Positions 25,673 through 32,738 of a stretch of DNA of 64,000 nt are shown one piece after another (positions within the stretch are counted from its first letter, which is position 1; each line of letters opens with the position of its first letter). The position numbers were made by a program, and so were the translations under genes. A model generated the notes under the pieces. The model ran no database searches, was not told the DNA's origin, and saw only the letters and a list, made by a program, of their open reading frames with translations. The DNA comes from Actinomadura sp. J1-007 (GTDB lineage: Bacteria > Actinomycetota > Actinomycetes > Streptosporangiales > Streptosporangiaceae), in the NCBI RefSeq assembly GCF_009793335.1, contig NZ_WING01000001.1:6820001-6884000 (forward strand), read 5' to 3'.

Positions 25673-27772
25673 TCAGGCCACGACGGCGTCGCGGTCGCGG
25701 TTCCAGTGCCGGTGGGCGGCGAGGGCCTCGACCAGCGCGCCGGCGAAGTCGCCGCCGGCCCCGCGCCGCGTGACCACGCCCCGGTCGGTCAGCGTGCCGG
25801 ACTCGGCGGTGCGGACCTCGGTGATCCCGGCCCGGTTCAGCAGCTCGATACCCGCGTCGAGCAGGCCGATCGGCTTGCCGTGCTTGTACGCCTCGGCGAC
25901 GTAGTGCACGGCGAGGCCGTCGGCCTTGAGCGCCTGCGCGTTGCGCGCGCCGCCCGGCACGACCACCGCGTCGTACAGCACCGAGGACATGGTGGACAGC
26001 GCCCGGGTCACCTCGACGCGGCCGCCGTCGTCGGCCTGGACGTACCCGTCCTTGGCGGCGAGCAGCTCCGGGATCGCCCCGCCGTCCACCAGCGCGTCGC
26101 CGATCGCGGCGACCGCGCCGGAGTCGACGCCGTCGGCGACCAGGACGGCGACCTTGCGGCCCTCGATCGAGTCGCGGGGCGCGTTGGCCTGGCTCAGCGC
26201 GGGCGAGCTGCGGTCGTGCCCGGCGCCGGGCACGGGGTCCGGGGGCGTCACCCCGACGCCCTCGGCGACCTGCGTCGCGAGGCCGTGGTCGACGTTGGCG
26301 AGGTTCGCGACGACGCCCTCGCGCACGCCCATGTCGGTGCACTTGCCGAGCTCGAACCGGAACGCGGCGACGATGTGCTCCTTCTCCCAGTCGGCCATGC
26401 TGTTCCAGAACAGCGTCGCCTGGCCGTAGTGGTCGGCGAAGCTCGCGCTGCGCTTGCGGATCGCGTTGCCGTCGATCCGCTCCTGGTAGTGCTTGAACGC
26501 GCCCTCGCTCACGACGGCCGGGCAGCCGCCCGACAGGGCGTTCTTGTGGTACGCCGACTTGGCCGTGTGGATGTCGCTCTGGTGGTAGCCGTCGCGGTGG
26601 TGGTTGCGGACGGGCGCGACGGGCCGGTTGACCGGGAGCTGCGTGAAGTTCGGCCCGCCGAGCCGGATGAGCTGGGTGTCCAGGTACGAGAACAGCCGCG
26701 CCTGGAGCAGCGGGTCGTTGGTGAAGTCGATGCCGGGCACGACGTTCGCGGTGTGGAACGCGACCTGCTCGGTCTCGGCGAAGAAGTTGTCCGGGTTGCG
26801 GTCCAGCACCATCCGGCCGACCGGGCGGACCGGGACCTGCTCCTCGGGGATGATCTTGGTCGGGTCGAGCAGGTCGAAGTCGAACGCGTGCTCGTCCTCC
26901 TCCGGGACGAGCTGCACGCCGAGCTCCCACTCGGGGTACAGGCCGGCCTCGATCGAGTCCCACAGCACGCGCCGGTTGAAGTCGGGGTCCTTGCCCGCGA
27001 CCTTCTGCGTCTCGTCCCAGTCCATGGAGTGCGTGCCGAGCTTCGGCTTCCAGTGGAACTTGACGAACGTGCCGCGCCCCTCCGCGTTCACCAGCCGGAA
27101 CGTGTGGACGCCGAAGCCCTGCATCATCGCGTAGCTGCGCGGCAGCGCGCGGTCCGACATCAGCCACATCATCATGTGCGTGGTCTCGGGCTGGAGCCGG
27201 ACGAAGTCCCAGAGCGTGTCGTGCGCGGACTGCGCCTGCGGGATCTCGCTGTCGGGCTCGGGCTTCACCGCGTGCACGAAGTCGGGGAACTTGATGCCGT
27301 CCTGGATGAAGAACACCGGCATGTTGTTGCCGACCAGGTCGAAGTTCCCCTGGTCGGTGTAGAACTTCGTCGCGAAGCCGCGCACGTCCCGCACGGTGTC
27401 GGCCGACCCGCGCGACCCGGCGACCGTGGAGAACCGGACGAAGACCGGCGTGCTCACCGACGGGTCGGTCAGGAACCGCGCCGCCGTGAACTCGGCGAGC
27501 GACGCGTCGTACGGCTGGAAGTGGCCGTAGGCGCCCGCGCCGCGCGCGTGGACGACGCGTTCGGGGATCCGCTCGTGGTCGAAGTGGGTGATCTTCTCCC
27601 GGAAGTGGAAGTCCTCCAGCAGCGTCGGCCCGCGCTCTCCCACGCTCAGCGAGTTGTCGGTGTCGTCGACCTGGACGCCCTGATCGGTGGTGAGGTTCGC
27701 GCCCTCGGGGCCGATCCGGTGCCGGTCGAGCTGGCGCTGCTTGGCGTCGTCGCGTGCTGTGGGGTCAGGCAC
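25673..27772 (-). CDS. katE: Large-subunit catalase, HPII/KatE type with C-terminal DJ-1-like domain
   Basis: 699 residues from GTG 27772, which has GAGGAGGAG six bases upstream; the upstream ATG is less likely. The catalase core shows the catalytic His in ERVVHARGAGAYG, Asn in FDLVGNNMPVFFIQDG, and the proximal heme Tyr in RLFSYLDTQLIRLGG. From about residue 540 there is a class I glutamine-amidotransferase/DJ-1-like domain (VAVLVADGVDSGAV, VVVPGGARNAQAL, KPIGLLDAG) typical of large-subunit monofunctional catalases. It decomposes hydrogen peroxide. It forms an operon with the downstream dehydrogenase. Confidence 0.95.
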   Translation of the reverse strand: MPDPTARDDAKQRQLDRHRIGPEGANLTTDQGVQVDDTDNSLSVGERGPTLLEDFHFREKITHFDHERIPERVVHARGAGAYGHFQPYDASLAEFTAARFLTDPSVSTPVFVRFSTVAGSRGSADTVRDVRGFATKFYTDQGNFDLVGNNMPVFFIQDGIKFPDFVHAVKPEPDSEIPQAQSAHDTLWDFVRLQPETTHMMMWLMSDRALPRSYAMMQGFGVHTFRLVNAEGRGTFVKFHWKPKLGTHSMDWDETQKVAGKDPDFNRRVLWDSIEAGLYPEWELGVQLVPEEDEHAFDFDLLDPTKIIPEEQVPVRPVGRMVLDRNPDNFFAETEQVAFHTANVVPGIDFTNDPLLQARLFSYLDTQLIRLGGPNFTQLPVNRPVAPVRNHHRDGYHQSDIHTAKSAYHKNALSGGCPAVVSEGAFKHYQERIDGNAIRKRSASFADHYGQATLFWNSMADWEKEHIVAAFRFELGKCTDMGVREGVVANLANVDHGLATQVAEGVGVTPPDPVPGAGHDRSSPALSQANAPRDSIEGRKVAVLVADGVDSGAVAAIGDALVDGGAIPELLAAKDGYVQADDGGRVEVTRALSTMSSVLYDAVVVPGGARNAQALKADGLAVHYVAEAYKHGKPIGLLDAGIELLNRAGITEVRTAESGTLTDRGVVTRRGAGGDFAGALVEALAAHRHWNRDRDAVVA

Positions 27773-27969
27773 GTTCCACTCCTCCTCGGCCTGTCGTGCT
27801 GGGTTCAACGCGCCGCCTACCCGGCACGGGGCCCGATATGCGATGAACAGGGTTATGCGGGACGAACTGTGCTGAGAATTTGCCGGGTGGCGGAAAGCCG
27901 CCGCGCGTGCCTTGACGATGATCGTCCGGCGGGCTTGTGTGGTGTGGGGGCGACGTCCGGGGAGGCCGC

Positions 27970-29148
27970 GTGGACCGCGTACCGCAGGTGGAGTTCAACC
28001 CGATGGCGGGGCTGAGGCCCGCCGGGGCCTCGTTCACGGTGTTCGCGGAGCTGCGCGAGCAGTACGACTGGTTCCGCAGCACGGTCGGGCAGGGGTTCTG
28101 GGTGCTGACCCGGTACGAGCGGATCCTGGAGGCCCTGAACGACCCGGAGCGGTTCTCGTCCAGCGCGATCACGGTGCTCGACCCCGAGCCCGCCTACCGG
28201 TGGATCCCGGAGATGCTCGACCCGCCCGAGCACACCGCGTGGCGGCGGCTGCTGCGCCCGCACTTCACGCCCGCGAGCGCGGCGGCGATGGAGGAGCGGA
28301 TCCGGGAGCACTGCCGGGAACTGGTGGACGGCCTCGCGGGCAAGGGCGGCTGCGACTTCGTGGCCGACTTCGCCACGCGGTTCCCGACCGTGGTGTTCCT
28401 GGAGATGATGGGCCTGCCGACCGAGCGGCTCGCCACGTTCCTGGAGTGGGAGGACACCATCCTGCACCGGCCGTACGAGCCGGGCCGCGCGACGGGGCGC
28501 CGCAAGGCGCTGGCCGCCGTCGTCGGGTGCTTCCGCGAGCTGATCGCCGACCGCCGCGCCGAACCCCGCGACGACCTGGTCAGCGCGGCGCTCGCCTGGC
28601 GGATGGACGGCGAGCCCGTCGCCGAGGACGACCTGCTGTCGCTGTGCCTGCTGCTGTTCCTCGCCGGGCTCGACACGGTCACCGCGCAGCTCGCCTACAT
28701 GTTCTGGCACCTGGCGGGCCACCCCGCCGACCGCGACCGCCTCGCGTCCGACCCGGCGGCGGTCCCGACGGCGGTGGAGGAGTTCCTGCGCGCCCACGCG
28801 ATCACCGTGACCGGCCGCAAGGTGACCAGGGACGGCGAGTTCCACGGCTGCCCGATGAAGGCGGGCGACATGGTGCTGCTGCCGCTCAACTCCGCGACCC
28901 GCGACCCCGCCGCGTTCCCGGAGCCGGAGCGCGTGGACCTCGGACGGCACCCGAACCGGCACCTGGCGTTCGGCGCGGGCCCGCACCGCTGCCTCGGCGC
29001 GCACCTCGCCCGCCTCGAACTGCGGATCGCGGTGGAGGAATGGCACCGGCGCATCCCCGCGTACGAGCCGGACCCGGACCGTCCCGCCCTGGAGCACGCC
29101 GCCCAGGTGCTCGGCCTCGACACGCTCCCGCTGCGCTGGCCCGCCTGA
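27970..29148 (+). CDS. Cytochrome P450 (first copy)
   Basis: 392 residues from GTG 27970, preceded by GGGGAGG. Landmarks are LDPPEHTAWRRLLRPHFTPA (C-helix region), the I-helix oxygen-activation motif LLFLAGLDTVTAQL, the K-helix ExxR in VEEFLR, and the heme loop FGAGPHRCLGAHLARLEL with the thiolate Cys near residue 341. It is a soluble class I bacterial P450 needing ferredoxin and reductase from elsewhere. It is convergent with a DUF574 methyltransferase. Substrate unknown. Confidence 0.95.
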   Translation: MDRVPQVEFNPMAGLRPAGASFTVFAELREQYDWFRSTVGQGFWVLTRYERILEALNDPERFSSSAITVLDPEPAYRWIPEMLDPPEHTAWRRLLRPHFTPASAAAMEERIREHCRELVDGLAGKGGCDFVADFATRFPTVVFLEMMGLPTERLATFLEWEDTILHRPYEPGRATGRRKALAAVVGCFRELIADRRAEPRDDLVSAALAWRMDGEPVAEDDLLSLCLLLFLAGLDTVTAQLAYMFWHLAGHPADRDRLASDPAAVPTAVEEFLRAHAITVTGRKVTRDGEFHGCPMKAGDMVLLPLNSATRDPAAFPEPERVDLGRHPNRHLAFGAGPHRCLGAHLARLELRIAVEEWHRRIPAYEPDPDRPALEHAAQVLGLDTLPLRWPA

Positions 29149-29162
29149 CCGCCCGCCGGGCC

Positions 29163-29224
29163 GGGCGCGGTGGCCGGGTCAGGGGCGGGGGCCAGGTCGG
29201 GCGCGGCGGCCGGGTCAGGGGCGG
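29163..29224. repeat. Two 26-bp direct repeats covering a gene 3' end
   Basis: Two 26-bp copies beginning GGGCGCGG and ending GTCAGGGGCGG start at 29163 and 29199 (period 36) and differ at one base. The second copy contains the stop codon (TCA on this strand, 29215-29217) of the methyltransferase, so the end of that gene has been duplicated into the gap after the convergent P450. Confidence 0.75.
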
Positions 29225-29985
29225 CGGCCGACGCCGCCGAGGATCCAGCGGTGGCCGCCCGCCGACGGCCTCGGCAGCGGCCAGTCGGTGACCGGGACGA
29301 CCCCGGGCGGCAGCAGCCGCACGCCCCGGAACAGCGCCTCGACCTGCTCGCCGGACCGCTGCACCATCGGCGCGGACGCCCGGTCGTAGACGGCCGCCGC
29401 CTGCCGCGCCGCGTCCGGCCGCACCTCCGCGGTCGCGTGCGAGATCACCAGGTGGCTGCCGCTCGGCACGGCGTCCATGAACGCGCCGACGACGCCCGCC
29501 GGGTCCTCGGCGTCGGTGAGGAAGTGCAGCACCGACACGAACAGCACGCCCACCGGCTCGTCCAGGTCGAGCAGCTCCGCCACCTCGGGCGCGGCGAGGA
29601 TCGCGCCGGGCTCGCGCATGTCGGCGCCGACGATCCGGACCCGCTCGCAGGAGCCGAGCAGCGCCCGCGCGTGGACGAGCACGACCGGGTCGTGGTCCAC
29701 GTAGACGACGCGGGCGTCCGGACGGGCCTCCAGGGCGACCTGGTGCACGTTCTCCCGGGTCGGCAGGCCCGTGCCGAGATCGAGGAACTGCCGGACGCCG
29801 TGCGCGGCCAGCCAGCGGACGGCCCGGCCGAGGAACGCCCGGTTGGCCCGCGCCAGCACGGCCGCCTCGGGCGCCGCGCGGAGCACGTCGGCGACCGCAG
29901 CGCGGTCGGCCGCGAAGTTGTCCTTGCCGCCGAGGTAGTAGTCGTACATGCGGGCGACGTTGGGCCTGCCGGAGTCCAGATCCAC
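29215..29985 (-). CDS. SAM-dependent methyltransferase, DUF574 family (first copy)
   Basis: 256 residues from GTG 29985 (GGAGGGC upstream). The family signature ARMYDYYLGGKDNFAADR is at the start, followed by the SAM-binding motif FLDLGTGLPTRENVHQVA, the acidic ribose-binding region VVYVDHDPVVLVHARALL, and the ISHATAE segment. These methyltransferases are abundant in filamentous actinomycetes, often beside P450s or regulators, and most have no assigned substrate. A second, more distant copy lies at 30498-31292. Confidence 0.92.
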   Translation of the reverse strand: MDLDSGRPNVARMYDYYLGGKDNFAADRAAVADVLRAAPEAAVLARANRAFLGRAVRWLAAHGVRQFLDLGTGLPTRENVHQVALEARPDARVVYVDHDPVVLVHARALLGSCERVRIVGADMREPGAILAAPEVAELLDLDEPVGVLFVSVLHFLTDAEDPAGVVGAFMDAVPSGSHLVISHATAEVRPDAARQAAAVYDRASAPMVQRSGEQVEALFRGVRLLPPGVVPVTDWPLPRPSAGGHRWILGGVGRRP

Positions 29986-30105
29986 AGCCCGTGCCCTCCA
30001 CCTGTCCGCGGCCCGGACCGGCCGCCGGGCGTTCCGGGAGAAGTCACACCCAACCACCGCGCTCTGACCTCCGCAATCCCTTTCGGTATATCGGCGCCGT
30101 AGCGC

Positions 30106-30465
30106 GTGGAATGCGCAAAAATAGGCGGGGTGTTCGACGCGAGCGAGGGGGCGCGGGTGCTGCCAGCCGACGAGGCCGAGCCGGTGCTGATCGACGGCGG
30201 CGACCGCGCGTGCGTGCGGCTGCTGCTGGAACTGCGCGGCCGGCTGGCCGCCCTGGACGCCGGGACGGTCGTGCACCTCATCGCGTCCGACCCGGCCGCG
30301 CCGCTCGACCTGGCCGCCTGGTGCCACCTGACCGGCCACGCCTACCTCGGCACCGTCCCGACGCCGGACGCCCCGGGCCTCACCCGCGCCCCGACGTACG
30401 CGCTGCGCGTGGCCGCCGCGCCCCGGCCCACCGAGCCGGGCTCGCCCTGGCGCCCCCGGACCTGA
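30106..30465 (+). CDS. TusA/SirA-like sulfur-carrier-fold protein
   Basis: Up to 119 residues; GTG 30106 is used, although GTG 30130 is also possible. The core reads LLLELRGRLAALDAGTVVHLI, ASDPAAPLDLAAWCHLTGHA and YLGTVP, which matches the TusA-like fold in actinobacteria. The usual N-terminal CPxP is replaced by a different segment, so sulfur transfer is uncertain. It is divergent from the first methyltransferase and convergent with the second. Its role among P450 and methyltransferase genes is unknown. Confidence 0.65.
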   Translation: MECAKIGGVFDASEGARVLPADEAEPVLIDGGDRACVRLLLELRGRLAALDAGTVVHLIASDPAAPLDLAAWCHLTGHAYLGTVPTPDAPGLTRAPTYALRVAAAPRPTEPGSPWRPRT

Positions 30466-30497
30466 CGGGCCGGGTCCCCGGACCCGCCGCGCCGCGG

Positions 30498-31292
30498 TCA
30501 GGCGAACGCGACCCCGGCGTACATGAGGGCGTGCTCGTCGGGCCGCGCCGGGCCGTCCGGCCGCCACCGGGTGGTGGGCACGAGACCCGGGTCGGCGAGG
30601 CGCAGGCCCCCGAAGAAGCGGGCGATGTCGTGCCGTTCGCGCGGGACGAGCGGCGCGGTGCAGCGCTCGGTGTAGAGCGCGGCGGCGGCCGAGGAGAAAC
30701 CGGTCGCGAGGTGCGAGACGACGAGGGCGCTGCCGGGCGCGAGCGCGCCGCGCAGCTCGGCGACGGCGCCGTGCGGGTCCTCGGCGTCGGCGAGCAGGTG
30801 CAGCACCGACGCGAGCAGCACCGCGACCGGCGCCGACAGGTCCAGCCCGTCGCGGGCGAGGCCGAGCAGCTCGTCCGGCTTGCGCAGGTCGGCCTGGACG
30901 ACGCGGACGCCGCCGTCGTGGGTCAGCAACGCGCGCGCGTGCGCGAGCACGATCGGGTCGTTGTCGACGTACGCGACGCGCGCGCCCGGGGCGTGGCGGG
31001 CCGCGATCTGGTGCACGTTGCGCGGCGTCGGCAGGCCGCAGCCGATGTCGAGGAACTGCCCGATCCCGAGGCCCGCCAGGTCCCGGACGGCGCGCCGCAC
31101 GAACGCCCGGTTCTCGCGGGCCGCGTCCACCAGGTGGGGCTGGAGCCGCAGCAGGTCGTCCACCAGGACGCGGTCGGCGGCGTAGTTGTCCTTGCCGCCG
31201 AGCAGGTAGTCGTACACGCGCGCCGGGCTCGCGGGGCCGAGGTCGGGCGCGCAGCCGGGCCCCGCGTCGGTGTCCGGCTGGAGCCCGTTCAC
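30498..31292 (-). CDS. SAM-dependent methyltransferase, DUF574 family (second copy)
   Basis: 264 residues. GTG 31292 overlaps the TGA of the upstream P450 gene by four bases, so translation is coupled. The signature ARVYDYLLGGKDNYAADR, the SAM loop FLDIGCGLPTPRNVHQIA, and AYVDNDPIVLAHARALL are present, followed by LHLLADAEDPHGAVAELRG. A P450 tailoring step followed by methylation is suggested by the coupling, but the substrate is not known. Confidence 0.92.
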   Translation of the reverse strand: MNGLQPDTDAGPGCAPDLGPASPARVYDYLLGGKDNYAADRVLVDDLLRLQPHLVDAARENRAFVRRAVRDLAGLGIGQFLDIGCGLPTPRNVHQIAARHAPGARVAYVDNDPIVLAHARALLTHDGGVRVVQADLRKPDELLGLARDGLDLSAPVAVLLASVLHLLADAEDPHGAVAELRGALAPGSALVVSHLATGFSSAAAALYTERCTAPLVPRERHDIARFFGGLRLADPGLVPTTRWRPDGPARPDEHALMYAGVAFA

Positions 31293-32497
31293 GACACGGC
31301 CCCCGTCCAGGTGACGGGCAGCTCGCGGAGGCCGCGCACCGCCAGGCCCTCCTTCCACCTCAGCTCGTCCTCGCGGACGGCGAGCCGCAGCGCGGGGACG
31401 CGGCGCAGCAGCCCGCCGAGGGCGGCGGTCAGCTCCAGCCGCGCGAGGTGCGCGCCGAGGCAGTGGTGGATGCCGTGCCCGAAGGCCAGGTGCGGGTTGT
31501 CGGCGCGGTCGAGCACGAGCGTCTCGGGGTCGGTGTAGACCGACTCGTCGCGGTTGGCGGCGGCGCGGGCCACGTGCACGACGTCCCCGGCGGCGATCCG
31601 CACGCCGCCGAGCTCGACGTCGCGGGCCGCGACGCGCGGCATCCCGGTGTCGGAGCCGAGCGGGACGAAGCGCAGCAGCTCCTCCACGGCGGTGGGCAGC
31701 AGGTCCGGGTCGGCGGCGAGCCGGGCCCACCGCTCCGGCCGGGAGAGCAGCGTGTACGCCAGGTTGGCGATCTGCCCGGCCGTGGTCTCGTACCCGGCGA
31801 TCAGCAGGCCGACGCCGAGGTTGACGAGCTCGTCCTCGTCCAGCCCGCCCTCCTCGTCGCGGGCGTGCACCAGCGCGGACAGCAGGTCGCCGGACGGCTC
31901 GGCGCGGCGCCGGTCGATCAGCTCGACCAGGTACGCGTCCAGACGCGCGTGCGCCTCCCGGATCGCGTCGGGGGAGTACGCCGAGGTCGACAGGAAAGCG
32001 TCCGACCAGCCCTGGAACCGGTCGCGGTCGCCCGGCGGGACGCCGAGCAGCTCCCCGATCACGGTGATCGGCAGCGGCAGCGCGAGCCGTTCGACCAGGT
32101 CGGCGGGCGGGCCTTCGGCGAGCATCGCGTCCAGCAGGTCCGCGACGACCTCCTCGACGCGCGGGCGCAGCCGCTGCACCCGCCGGTGCGTGAACGCCCG
32201 GACCGCGTGCCGCCGCACGCGGGTGTGCTCGGGCGCGTCCATGTCGGTGATGAACGTCTCGCGGCGCCGCGCGCCCGCGTTCCGGCCGACCGCGAGGGCC
32301 CGGCTGAACGCCGGGTCGGACAGCACGCGGCGCGCCTCCTCCCAGCCGGTCACCAGCCAGCCCTCGCCCCCGTCCGGGAGCCGCACGCGGACGACCGGCC
32401 CCCCGGCGCGGCGCAACTCCCCGTAGCGCGGATCCAGCGTCAGCCCGTCCCGGCCGAACTCGCCGATGGACGGCGGGCGCGTCGTCGTCATCGTCAC
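31289..32497 (-). CDS. Cytochrome P450 (second copy, coupled to methyltransferase)
   Basis: 402 residues. GTG 32497 with GGAG upstream; ATG 32491 is an alternative. It shows DMDAPEHTRVRRHAVRAFTH (C-helix), the I-helix motif GLLIAGYETTAGQIANLAYT, ExxR in VEELLR, and the heme loop FGHGIHHCLGAHLARLEL with Cys near residue 346. Resemblance is to the CYP105/CYP107-type secondary-metabolism P450s of streptomycetes. It is the first gene of a two-gene operon with the second DUF574 methyltransferase and is divergent from the SARP gene; a candidate SARP site lies just upstream. Confidence 0.95.
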   Translation of the reverse strand: MTMTTTRPPSIGEFGRDGLTLDPRYGELRRAGGPVVRVRLPDGGEGWLVTGWEEARRVLSDPAFSRALAVGRNAGARRRETFITDMDAPEHTRVRRHAVRAFTHRRVQRLRPRVEEVVADLLDAMLAEGPPADLVERLALPLPITVIGELLGVPPGDRDRFQGWSDAFLSTSAYSPDAIREAHARLDAYLVELIDRRRAEPSGDLLSALVHARDEEGGLDEDELVNLGVGLLIAGYETTAGQIANLAYTLLSRPERWARLAADPDLLPTAVEELLRFVPLGSDTGMPRVAARDVELGGVRIAAGDVVHVARAAANRDESVYTDPETLVLDRADNPHLAFGHGIHHCLGAHLARLELTAALGGLLRRVPALRLAVREDELRWKEGLAVRGLRELPVTWTGAVS

Positions 32498-32542
32498 CCC
32501 GCAACTCCAAACCCCGTCAGAAGCCTTTGACGTTAGACGGTC

Positions 32543-32562
32543 AAGGTCAGCCGAAGGTCAGC
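32543..32562. promoter_or_regulatory. Candidate SARP box: two AAGGTCAGC repeats 11 bp apart
   Basis: Direct repeats AAGGTCAGC start at 32543 and 32554. The 11-bp period, one helical turn, is diagnostic for SARP binding sites. The repeats lie 46-65 bp upstream of the P450 start codon on that gene's template side and about 180 bp upstream of the SARP gene itself. A third partial GGTCA occurs at 32539. Confidence 0.55.
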
Positions 32563-32738
32563 ACGCCCCCGTGCCCGCCCGGTGCCCCGCCGTCCCCGTC
32601 AGCTAGCGAGCATGACCGCGCAGGCGGCGGTGACGAAGGCGTTGACTCCATCTGACTGTGACCGGATCCGGACACCGCCGCGCGGGCCCCGGCTCACTAC
32701 CGTGATCCCGGACGGCCTGCGGACAGGGGTGAGAGCGC

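Noticed and set aside
30106..30465. TusA-like gene as a true sulfur-relay protein
   Set aside because: The fold looks right, but the N-terminal CPxP cysteine was not found, so sulfur transfer is not claimed.
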